From Deltaproteobacteria bacterium (GTDB lineage Bacteria; Myxococcota; Myxococcia; Myxococcales; 40CM-4-68-19), in contig VBLM01000395.1 of assembly GCA_005879095.1 (NCBI GenBank), positions 1 to 15,912 on the forward strand: DNA of 15,912 bases, read 5' to 3'. The position numbers were made by a program, and so were the translations under genes. Below, one piece after another: positions 1 through 7,043 of the stretch (positions are counted from its first letter, which is position 1; the number at the start of each line of letters is the position of its first letter). The notes beneath the pieces were generated by a model. The model was given only the letters and a program-made list of their open reading frames with translations, was not told where the DNA came from and ran no database searches.

Positions 1-305
1 ATGTTGGCGCCGGGCGTGAAGTCGCCGGTCGAGTGCAAGCCGCCCGAGCCGTACACGCCGACCATGAAGTTCGGGTTGATCCGCCAGCCGAGCCCGAGTT
101 GGAGCTCGCCGCCCGCCGAGCTGTCGTCGGTGAGGCTGCGCTGGCCGGCGCCGACGTCGCCGAAGCCCTGCGCGTAGCCGCCGCCGAGAGTGATCTCGAA
201 TGCGTTGTCGGCCGGGCGCGCGGCCGGACCTGCGGCGGTGATCTCCTGCGCGTACAGCGGCGCTGCGATCAGCGCAGCCGCGATTGCAATGATCCTGCTC
301 TTCAT
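1..305 (-). CDS. Outer-membrane beta-barrel-like protein, N-terminal part
   Basis: Only the first 101 codons are inside the window; the gene continues past the left edge. The ATG at 305-303 is preceded by GGAGAAG about five bases upstream, a good ribosome binding site. The protein opens with a classic signal peptide, MKSRIIAIAAALIAAPLYA, with likely cleavage after LYA and before QE. The mature part has alternating, glycine- and aromatic-containing stretches (FEITLGGGYAQGFGDVG, GGELQLGLGWRI, FMVGVYGSGG) that look like amphipathic beta strands of an outer-membrane barrel or porin-like protein. The specific family cannot be told from this fragment. It is transcribed away from the DedA-rhodanese gene across a 188-base gap. 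Confidence 0.72.
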   Translation of the reverse strand, partial: MKSRIIAIAAALIAAPLYAQEITAAGPAARPADNAFEITLGGGYAQGFGDVGAGQRSLTDDSSAGGELQLGLGWRINPNFMVGVYGSGGLHSTGDFTPGAN

Positions 306-321
306 TTTTCTTCTCCTTGGT

Positions 322-361
322 TTCGGCTTCTGCCGAATCGATTTCCCGCCTCTGCAGGCGG
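322..361. repeat. Two short hairpins in the divergent intergenic region
   Basis: Two perfect inverted repeats lie side by side between the beta-barrel gene and the DedA-rhodanese gene. TTCGGC(322-327)/GCCGAA(332-337) has a 4-base loop, and CCGCCT(346-351)/AGGCGG(356-361) has a 4-base loop. They fall in the presumed 5' leader of the minus-strand barrel gene, just upstream of its ribosome binding site. They may act in its mRNA or as protein sites, but neither is followed by a T run, so they are not simple terminators. Short GC-rich repeats are common by chance in such DNA. Confidence 0.35.
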
Positions 362-493
362 CGGGCCAACGCGGGCCGCGCTAAACAGCGGCCGCCCGTC
401 GTTCGTTGCGCGAATTTCCGGCAATCGCTGTCCGCGCTCCCGATAGATCGGCATCGAGAGCATCCGAATCGCGGCTGCGGAATCGTAGCTTTA

Positions 494-1390
494 GTGGAGT
501 ACGTGCAGACAGGCCAGGGCATCTGGATCGTGCTGGGCCTCGTGCTGGCCAGCGGCGCCGGCCTGCCGCTGCCCGCTCCTCCCATCCTGCTCGCTGCCGG
601 CGTTCTTGCCGGCGCCGGGCGGATTTCGCTCGCGGCGGTGCTCGCCGGTTCTCTACTCGCGCTGCTCGCCACCGATCTGCTCTGGTACCAGCTCGGCCGC
701 TGGCGGGGTCGCAGCATCCTCTCCTTCTTGTGCCGCATCTCGCTCGAACCCGATTCGTGCGTGCAGCGCACCGAGGACCTCTTCTCCCGCTACCGCGGCG
801 GCGCGCTTCTCATCTCCAAGTTCCTTCCCGGCCTCAAGACCGCTGCGCCGCCGCTGGCGGGAATGATCGAGATGCCGCTCGGCGAGTTCGCCCTCTACGG
901 CGGCGCCGGCTCGCTGCTCTGGGCGGCCGCGTTTGCGGTCCCCGGTTATCTGTTCAGCGAGACCATCGCGCGCGCCGCTCCGATCGGCGAGTGGGTGGCT
1001 GCGGCTGCCTCACTCGCCTTCGCTGCCTGGCTGGGATGGAAGTTCCTGCAGCGCCGGCGATATCTCCGGGTCGGCCGCGTCACGCCCGACGAGCTGTTCG
1101 CGCAGCAGGAGTCGGGGCGCGCGGTGCTGGTCGTGGATCTGCGGCACCGGAACGCCATCGACACCAGGGTGCGCGGCGCGCTGCAGATGACGCCCGACGA
1201 GCTGCGGCTGCGCGAGGCCGAGTTCCCGCGCGAGCGTGAGGTCGTCCTCTATTGCGCATGCCCCAACGAAGGGAGCGCGGCGCAGATGGCCCTCCTGCTC
1301 AGGGCGCGCGGGTTCAGAAGCGCGCGGCCGCTGCTGGGCGGCATCGACGCCTGGCGCGCGCGCGGTTACCCGGTAGAACAGAGCTCGTGA
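494..1390 (+). CDS. DedA-family membrane protein fused to a C-terminal rhodanese domain
   Basis: This is a 298-residue inner-membrane protein. Residues about 1-195 are the DedA (SNARE-associated/VTT) fold: hydrophobic segments starting at GIWIVLGLVLASGAGLPLPA, then the family motif KFLPGLKTAAPPLAG, a short M-x4-F stretch and a further membrane segment before an RRR stop. DedA proteins are linked to undecaprenyl phosphate or phospholipid flipping and envelope homeostasis. Residues about 200-298 are a rhodanese domain with an active-site loop YCACPNEGSA; Cys254 is the expected persulfide carrier, and GGIDAWRARGYPV is the usual C-terminal rhodanese motif. This fusion is a known architecture with no settled role. 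The start is uncertain: GTG at 494 has no clear ribosome binding site, while GTG at 503 has GGAG close by. The gene ends two bases before the convergent hydrolase stop. Confidence 0.85.
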   Translation: MEYVQTGQGIWIVLGLVLASGAGLPLPAPPILLAAGVLAGAGRISLAAVLAGSLLALLATDLLWYQLGRWRGRSILSFLCRISLEPDSCVQRTEDLFSRYRGGALLISKFLPGLKTAAPPLAGMIEMPLGEFALYGGAGSLLWAAAFAVPGYLFSETIARAAPIGEWVAAAASLAFAAWLGWKFLQRRRYLRVGRVTPDELFAQQESGRAVLVVDLRHRNAIDTRVRGALQMTPDELRLREAEFPREREVVLYCACPNEGSAAQMALLLRARGFRSARPLLGGIDAWRARGYPVEQSS

Positions 1391-1392
1391 GG

Positions 1393-2244
1393 CTATTTCG
1401 CGGGTGCGTGCCGCGAGACGAACGAGAGCGCGATGTCGGCGACTTCTTTCCAGCCGCTGTCGATGACCAGCGAATGGCCGCGGTTGGGAACGGAGACGAT
1501 CTCGGTCACGCCGGGGTTGTGCTTCTGTCGATCGTAGGAAGCGCTGACGATGGCCCAGGGCGCGGTGTTGTCCTTCTCTCCGGAGATGAGCAACAGCGGG
1601 CCGCGTTCGGGATTCCTGGTGTCGACCTGGTCCTCGCTCCACGGATTCAGGTTGGCGGTCGCGGCCGAGAAGAGAGGACGTCCTGACCCTGCGACGTGGT
1701 GGGTCTCGTACAGCTTCCTGGATTCGTCTTCGGCAAGCGCGTTGGTCCACCCGAATCGGAACTGCTCGTAAGTGAGCGCGACGGCGCGCCCGTAGTTCGC
1801 CGGATTGGCGAGGACCGGCGACGCGCTCTTGAGAGAAGAGAAGGGCAACGGCAGGACCCCGCGGAACGGGGCGGGATCGATCGCGACCGAGGCCGCCGAA
1901 AGACCTCGGCCTGCCAGCATCTGGGCGATCACGCCGCCGAAGGAGTGGCCGACGACGGCCGGCTTGACGTTGAGCTTGCCGATGGCTTCGACGAAGTGGG
2001 CGGTGATCGCCTTGAGCGATTTCTTCGCGAACACCTCGGGATGAGCGCGGGCCTCTGCGACCGTTTCCGGGTCGTCCGGCCAGCCGGGCGCGATGGTCGT
2101 GTAGCCGCGCTCTTCGAAGTGCGCGCGCCACGGCTCCCAGCTTCGCGGCAGCAGCCACAATCCGTGGACGAAGACGACCGGCTTCTTGCCCGACGAGTTG
2201 GCGCGGGTGATATCGGCTTGTTCGTGCTCGGTCAGCGTGGCCAT
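1393..2244 (-). CDS. Alpha/beta-hydrolase fold protein
   Basis: This 283-residue cytoplasmic-looking hydrolase has a complete catalytic set: the oxyanion region VVFVHGLW (about residues 23-30), nucleophile Ser101 in GHSFGG, an acid in GEKDNTAP (Asp225) and His257 in NRGHSL. The overall form is that of small esterase or lipase-like alpha/beta hydrolases; the substrate cannot be deduced. I chose the ATG at 2244 because AGGAGGG sits seven bases upstream; the reading frame stays open 18 codons further to 2298 but without such a site. It lies 63 bases downstream of the PilZ-like gene on the same strand, so the two may be cotranscribed. Its TAG stop faces the DedA-rhodanese stop across two bases. 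Confidence 0.85.
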   Translation of the reverse strand: MATLTEHEQADITRANSSGKKPVVFVHGLWLLPRSWEPWRAHFEERGYTTIAPGWPDDPETVAEARAHPEVFAKKSLKAITAHFVEAIGKLNVKPAVVGHSFGGVIAQMLAGRGLSAASVAIDPAPFRGVLPLPFSSLKSASPVLANPANYGRAVALTYEQFRFGWTNALAEDESRKLYETHHVAGSGRPLFSAATANLNPWSEDQVDTRNPERGPLLLISGEKDNTAPWAIVSASYDRQKHNPGVTEIVSVPNRGHSLVIDSGWKEVADIALSFVSRHAPAK

Positions 2245-2307
2245 GGACGCCCTCCTGAAAAGGGCCGCCACCATCTTCTCGGCCGACGGGCCTGTCAAGG
2301 CTGAGGC

Positions 2308-3018
2308 TCAGCGCGCCGCCAGAAGCTTGCGCGCAGCCAGGACGATCTGCTGCCGCCCCGCTCCCTTGGCGATGGCGCGCAGGTCGTTGAGCGGCACGCG
2401 CGGGAGCAGGCGCAGCGCGATCGCCATCGGCGTTTTGGGATTGCGGACGAGAGCCGCGCAGATGACGGAGTTCTGGCCCCACTCTGGATGGTCGCCGATG
2501 GCCTTGAGCGCCTCCGGCGAGAGCGAATTCAGCTTGGCCGCCGCCTGCACCTCGTCGAGGCCGAGATGCGGATTCCGCAGCACGTAGGCGTGCAGCACCT
2601 TGTTGTTGTCGCGCAGGAGATGATGGCGCTCCGCGCGACCGGCCTTCAGCGCCAGCGACATCTTTTGCGACGGCGAGAGTTGCGCGAGGAGCTGGCGCGC
2701 GCTGTTCTGCTGCACCCCGTCGCCCGCGCCCGCCTCGGGTTCCGGCTCGGGTTCGCGCAGTCGCGCCGCCAGCTCGTCGAGCGCGGCGGGCGGGGCGAGG
2801 AAGACCACCGCAACTCCGATCCCCGGCGTGACGAAGGCGAGTTTGGCGTTCTCCTCGGCGACCTCCTCGCCGCCGATCAGCACCGCCAGCGTGCACTCGG
2901 ACATGGCGGCGCCGCCCTCGACCGATGCCCCCTTGAGAAACAAGCCGCCGACCGAGATCTCCTCCTCGTACGCAGCGAGGTATTCCTCGGGCGACCCGAA
3001 CTCCGCAACCAGCCGCAT
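2308..3018 (-). CDS. PilZ-like domain protein with C-terminal helical-repeat domain
   Basis: The protein has about 236 residues and two parts. Residues 1-90 (MRLVAEFGSPEEYLAAYEEE, then ISVGGLFLKG) resemble the divergent PilZ-like domain found as a large paralogous family in myxobacteria; the D/NxSxxG motif is present in the form EISVGG, but no RxxxR c-di-GMP motif precedes it. An acidic linker EPEPEPEAG follows. Residues about 105-236 form short helical repeats (LSPSQKMSLALKAG, NNKVLHAYVLRNPHL, VICAALVRNPKTP, LRAIAKGA) of a type that I recall in deltaproteobacterial proteins of unknown function. A regulatory or scaffold role is inferred. The start is unsure: GTG at 3036 is in frame with weak support, whereas ATG at 3018 begins the conserved MRL. 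Confidence 0.72.
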   Translation of the reverse strand: MRLVAEFGSPEEYLAAYEEEISVGGLFLKGASVEGGAAMSECTLAVLIGGEEVAEENAKLAFVTPGIGVAVVFLAPPAALDELAARLREPEPEPEAGAGDGVQQNSARQLLAQLSPSQKMSLALKAGRAERHHLLRDNNKVLHAYVLRNPHLGLDEVQAAAKLNSLSPEALKAIGDHPEWGQNSVICAALVRNPKTPMAIALRLLPRVPLNDLRAIAKGAGRQQIVLAARKLLAAR

Positions 3019-3047
3019 GCCTCGATGATAAATCACCTCACGGAGGC

Positions 3048-3091
3048 TTGACAGCCCTCCGGCCGCCCGCTAGTTTCTTAGCATGTGCTGA
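3048..3091 (+). promoter_or_regulatory. Promoter with BlaI-type dyad operator
   Basis: TTGACA at 3048-3053 is a perfect -35 box, followed after exactly 17 bases by TAGTTT at 3071-3076 as a weaker -10. Overlapping the end of the -10 and the expected transcription start is TTAGCATGTGCTGA (3078-3091), an inverted repeat with one mismatch. A further TTAGCA half-site lies at 3096-3101, forming a second dyad TGCT-N8-AGCA with the first. The BlaI/MecI gene begins 26 bases downstream. BlaI-family repressors bind such dyads over their own promoters, so autoregulation of the blaI-M56-amidohydrolase operon is the natural reading. Promoter and dyad are seen; binding is inferred. Confidence 0.6.
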
Positions 3092-3116
3092 TTTTTTAGC
3101 ACCTGACGGAGAGCCG

Positions 3117-3506
3117 ATGAAGCAGTCCTCCCTCGTTCAGCTCAGCCGGCGCGAGCGGCAGATCATGGAGATCGTCTACCGCGCCGGCCGGGCCAGCGCC
3201 ACCGAGGTGCTGGCGCAGCTCCCCGATCCCCCCAGCTACTCCGCGGTCCGGGCCCTGCTCCGCATCCTCGAGAACAAAGGCCATCTCCGACACGAGCTTT
3301 CCGGGACCCGGTATGTCTATCTGGCCACGGTGGGCAAGGAGCGTGCGCGCCGCTCGGCGCTGCGCAGCATGGTCGACACGTTCTTCGAGGGATCGGCCTC
3401 GAAGGTGGTGGCGGCGCTGCTCGACCTTTCCCGCGAGGATTTGTCCGAGCAGGAGCTGACCGGCATTTCGCGGCTGATCGCGCAGGCGCGCAGGGAGGGA
3501 CGCTGA
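3117..3506 (+). CDS. BlaI/MecI/CopY-family transcriptional repressor
   Basis: This 129-residue protein has the length and layout of BlaI/MecI repressors. An N-terminal winged helix spans about residues 8-75: LSRRERQIMEIVYRAGRA, SATEVLAQL, YSAVRALLRILENKGHL, and the wing ELSGTRYVYLA. A helical dimerisation tail follows (about 80-129) with the typical region VDTFFEGSASKVVAALL, near where the partner protease cuts in known systems. The ATG at 3117 is preceded by GGAGAG at 3108-3113; an open frame upstream from 3048 overlaps the promoter and is not needed. The stop overlaps the start of the M56 protease by one base (TGATG), indicating translational coupling. The pair matches the BlaI-BlaR1 design, in which signal-activated proteolysis relieves repression. 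Confidence 0.93.
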   Translation: MKQSSLVQLSRRERQIMEIVYRAGRASATEVLAQLPDPPSYSAVRALLRILENKGHLRHELSGTRYVYLATVGKERARRSALRSMVDTFFEGSASKVVAALLDLSREDLSEQELTGISRLIAQARREGR

Positions 3507-4480
3507 TGGATGCGTTCGGCTTCGCCCTCGGGCTGGGCATACGCGCCAGCGTTGTCCTCGGTGTCACCGCGCTGGCGCTGCTCGCGTTCCGCCGCGCCTC
3601 AGCCGCCACCCGGCAGTCGGTGGCGGTGGCCGGGATGGCCGGGGCGCTGGCCCTTTTGCCGCTCACGTTCGCCTTGCCGCACCTCGACCTCGTCGTGTTT
3701 CCCGCGGCTGCGACCGAGGCAACGGCGGCTCCAGCGCACGATGCACTCTCGCGGTTCCTGCTGGCCGGCTGGGTAGCGCTGGCGTGGGGGGCGGTGGCGG
3801 CGCTCTCGCTCGCCCGCCTCGTCTTCGGGATGTGGCGCGTCGCCCGCTGCGCCCGCCGCAGGACGGAGTTGGACGGTGCGTGCGTCGCTAGCGCGGCCGG
3901 GAAGCTGGGATTGCGTCGCCCGGTGCGAGTCGTGCTGAGCGGCGAGGTGAAGGTGCCGATGACCGCGGGATTTTTTTCTTCGGTGGTCATTCTCCCGGCG
4001 CACGCGGCGAACTGGAGCAGCGAGCGTCTCGAGCTCGTCCTGCTGCACGAGCTGGCGCACGTCAAGCGGCGCGACTGTCTGGCGGTGATGGTGGCCGAGA
4101 TCGCGGTTGCCTCGTGGTGGTTCCACCCGCTTGCGTGGCTCGCCCGGCGCAGCATCCGGCGCGACGCCGAGCTGGCGGCGGACGACCTCGTTCTGCGCAC
4201 CGGAGCGCGGGCTTCGGTCTACGCCGAGCACCTCGTCTCCATCGTCCGCTCGCTGCGCGACTCGAGCGGATTCGACCCGGCGATGACGATGGGCCGCTCG
4301 TCCGATCTCGACGGCCGGCTCCGCGCCCTGCTCGAGCGGCGCGGGCGGGGCCCCTCGTCGCGCTGGGGCCGCGGCGTCGCGGCAGCGTTGGCCATACTGG
4401 CGCTGGCGCTTGCCACCGTGCGGCCGACGCGCGCCGCGGAGCCGCCGCCGACCTGTCAGCGGTCGCGCCACGCCCGATGA
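3506..4480 (+). CDS. M56-family (BlaR1-like) membrane metallopeptidase
   Basis: This 324-residue integral membrane protease has hydrophobic segments near residues 8-28, 38-58 and 86-110, another at about 194-215 just after the zinc motif, and a last one at about 288-306. The motif LLHELAHVKRRD gives His181, Glu182 and His185, and Glu222 in DAELAADD is the likely third zinc ligand. This fits peptidase family M56, whose members cut a cognate BlaI-type repressor, encoded directly upstream here. After the last membrane segment only about 18 residues remain, so the penicillin-binding sensor of classic BlaR1 is absent. The signal is unknown and need not be a beta-lactam. The stop overlaps the amidohydrolase start by four bases (ATGA). 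The odd tail PPPTCQRSRHAR could be native or result from a small indel. Confidence 0.9.
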   Translation: MDAFGFALGLGIRASVVLGVTALALLAFRRASAATRQSVAVAGMAGALALLPLTFALPHLDLVVFPAAATEATAAPAHDALSRFLLAGWVALAWGAVAALSLARLVFGMWRVARCARRRTELDGACVASAAGKLGLRRPVRVVLSGEVKVPMTAGFFSSVVILPAHAANWSSERLELVLLHELAHVKRRDCLAVMVAEIAVASWWFHPLAWLARRSIRRDAELAADDLVLRTGARASVYAEHLVSIVRSLRDSSGFDPAMTMGRSSDLDGRLRALLERRGRGPSSRWGRGVAAALAILALALATVRPTRAAEPPPTCQRSRHAR

Positions 4481-5762
4481 GAATGCGGAACTGGCTCGTG
4501 CTGGCGGCTTTGTCGTACTCCGGCGTTGCCGGTGCCCAGCGTATCGATGATCTCGGGCCGGAAGTGCGCAAGCTCCTGCGCGTCAGCACACCAAGAGTCA
4601 TCCTCGAACATGTCGAAATCATCGATGGCACGGGAGCCGCGCCGATCCCGGATCGGAACATCGCCATCGAGGGCGGCAAGATCGTCGCGATCTCAGCCGG
4701 CGCCGATCGATCGCCGAGCGACGGCACCACGATACTCGACCTGCGCGGTCATTCGGTCATGCCGGGTATCGTCGGCATGCACAACCATCTGTACATGCTT
4801 GCGCGACCGAATCTCGAGGCCGACGGCAGCTTCGACAGCCCTGGTCTTTCTCTCGAGATGACTTTCTCGGCGCCGCGCATGTATCTGGCGAACGGCGTCA
4901 CTATGCGGACTTGAAGCTCAAGCGGGCGATCGAGAACGGCACCCGTCCCGGCCCGCATCTGGATGTCACCGGCCCCTACTTGGAGATGCTCACGGGGCCG
5001 GAGGATGCGCGCCAGACCGTGGCTTTCTGGGCCGATCGCGGCGTGACCTCGTTCAAGGCCTACAAGCACATCACGCGCGAGGAATTGAGCGCCGCTGTCA
5101 AAGAGGCCCACAAGCGCGGCCTCAAAGTCACCGGCCATTTGTGCTCGGTCACGTATGAGGAAGCGGCCGAGATCGGAATCGACAATCTCGAGCACGGATT
5201 TTTCGTCAATACCGCGCTCGATCCCGACAAGAAACCCGACGCCTGCACCGACAGCGACGGCGATTTCACGCTCGAGCACATCAGCAGCGCCGAGGCGGGG
5301 CGGCTGATCGCGACGCTGAGCCGCCTCTCCGCCCGGCGGCATTGCAGACGATGTCGCCGTCGGTGCGCGACGGCTTTCTCTACAGCCGCAACCGGCCGCC
5401 CAACAAAATGAGCGGCCTTCTCCTCCGCCGGGACATGGACCTCGAGCGCGCCTTCGTCGCTGCCGGCGGATTGCTGCTCGCGGGAGCGGATCCGGTCGGC
5501 TTCAACGGCAACATTCCGGGGTTCGGCGATCAACGCGAGATCGAGCTGCTGGTCGAGGCCGGCTTCAAGCCGGTCGAGGCGATTCGGATCGCGACCTTGA
5601 ACGGCGCCATCTTTCTCGGCCGCCAGGATCAGATCGGCTCGATCGCGGTCGGGAAGAACGCAGATCTGATGGTGGTGAAAGGCGATCCGGCCACGCGCAT
5701 CGCGGACATCGAAAACGTCGAGATCGTGTTCAAGGACGGCGGCGGATACGACACCAGGAAGA
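4477..5762 (+). pseudogene. Secreted amidohydrolase, module A, interrupted by two frame changes
   Basis: The start ATG at 4477 overlaps the M56 stop (ATGA). The product begins with a signal peptide (RNWLVLAALSYSGVAGA, then Q), then an imidazolonepropionase-like amidohydrolase: metal pair HNH in VGMHNHLYML, Lys in FKAYKH, His in GHLCSVTY, His in LEHGFF, Asp in LLAGADPVG, and C-terminal GKNADLMVVKGDP. The reading frame is broken twice. It runs 4477-4914, ending just after NGVTMRT; resumes one frame over as YADLKLKRAIENG to about 5320; then shifts again to DAEPPLRPAALQTMSP and stays open. From memory of the family, about 10 conserved residues (TMRT-x-GS type) are missing at the first break and about 15 (the ALTSTLPVFE region) at the second. 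All metal ligands survive, but no single chain can be made. A sequence or assembly error is the main alternative. Confidence 0.8.
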
Positions 5763-7031
5763 TACTCCTGGCGGCTTCATCGTTCTCTCTGGTGAAAGCA
5801 GACCGGCTGCTCGATCCGCGAACCGGAAACGTGATTTCGCCCGCAGCCGTGCTGATTGAGAACGGCAGGATCAAGGAGGTCGGCGCGCCTTCGCGGGTGC
5901 AAGCGGATGCGCCCGCCGGCGTCAAGACGATCGATCTGGGCGGCGCCACGTTGCTGCCCGGGCTGATCGACAGTCATACCCACCTGCTTCTCGACGTCAT
6001 CGTCCCGGCAGAAGCCGAGGTCCCGCGCCGGTTCAACGGCGTGTTCGTTCCGGGGCTATTGCTCGCGATTGTCGAGTCGCCCAGCAAGCGCGTGCTCCTG
6101 GGCGCGCAACTGGCGCGCGAAGACTTGGAGAGTGGTTTCACCACCGTGCGCAATCTCGGGCACTCCGGCATCGATGGCGACGTTGCGCTGCGGAACGCGA
6201 TCAACGCCGGGCGCATCCCCGGCCCGAGGATCCTGGCTTCCGGGCGCAAGCTCGCCCAGCAGAGCAAGAATGGGTATGTCCAAGGTCTCAATCCCGCTCT
6301 TGCCAAGGCGATCTTGCAACAGGAATTCCTCGATGTGAACGGCCCCGACGGAGCTCGGCAGGCGGTGAAAGACGATGTCTTCTACGACGTCGACCTCATC
6401 AAGGTTGCCATCGAGGACGACATCTCGGTTCCGGAAATGAAGGCGGTCGTCGAAGAGGCTCACCGCCAACGCCTGAGGGTTGCCGCTCACGCCATCAGCA
6501 CCGGGAGCATCCAGACCGCGATCGATGCCGGCGTGGACAGCATCGAGCACGGCAACGACGCGACCGAAGAGCAGCTCAAGCAGATGCGCGAGAATGGGAT
6601 TTTCTTCGACTTGACGCCGACGTCTTATGGCGGTTTTTTTCCCAGGATCTTCGACGCGAGCATCGTGATGTCTCCGGGCTTTCGTTCCAGGTACGACGTC
6701 GGCGTCGAACCCCACCGGCAGCGATACAACAGCCTGGTTCAGCGGATATTGAAGTCGGGAGTCAAGTTCGCCGCGGGATCGGACATGGGCTGGTTCTATC
6801 CACGTCCTGCATGACGCCGGAATGCCGTCGCTCGACGTCTTTCGCGCGATCACCTCCAACGCTGCGGAAATGCTCGGTTGGCAGGACCGGGTGGGCTCTG
6901 TCGAGCCCGGGAAATTTGCTGATCTCGTCGCCGTTGCCGGAGATCCGATCGCCGACATCACCGAGTTGGAGCGCGTTCGATTCGTGATGAAGGACGGCCA
7001 GGTGGTCAGGAATGACCTCGCCTCGCCTTGA
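5763..7031 (+). pseudogene. Secreted amidohydrolase, module B, fused to module A and frame-broken near its end
   Basis: This is a second amidohydrolase of the same superfamily, continuous in frame with module A (VEIVFKDGGGYDTRKILLAASSFSLVKADRLLD). The boundary near 5760 is approximate. It carries HTH in LIDSHTHLLLDV, Lys in VDLIKVAIED, His in VAAHAIS, His in SIEHGND and Asp in GSDMGWFYP. Right after FYP the frame hits a TGA at 6812-6814. The remainder continues in another frame as HVLHDAGMPSLDVFRAITSN to the stop at 7031, ending GQVVRNDLASP. About a dozen residues expected after FYP (GKTRGQAS-like) seem to be missing. The junction with module A contains RKILLA, possibly a remnant of module B's own signal peptide, suggesting two formerly separate neighbouring genes. 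The longest intact open stretch covering both modules is 5342-6814. Confidence 0.78.
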
Positions 7032-7043
7032 AGCGCGGGTCGA

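Noticed and set aside
33..446. Plus-strand open frames over the first 450 bases
   Set aside because: The minus strand there has a signal peptide and ribosome binding site; the plus frames show no motif and are shadows.
1010..2896. A 628-codon minus-strand open frame crossing the DedA-rhodanese, hydrolase and PilZ-like genes
   Set aside because: It overlaps three recognisable proteins in other frames and shows only low-complexity Arg/Ala/Gly sequence.
4477..7031. Programmed frameshifting to make one amidohydrolase chain
   Set aside because: Three shifts would be needed, no slippery sequence is seen at the junctions, and conserved residues are missing at each, so deletion fits better.
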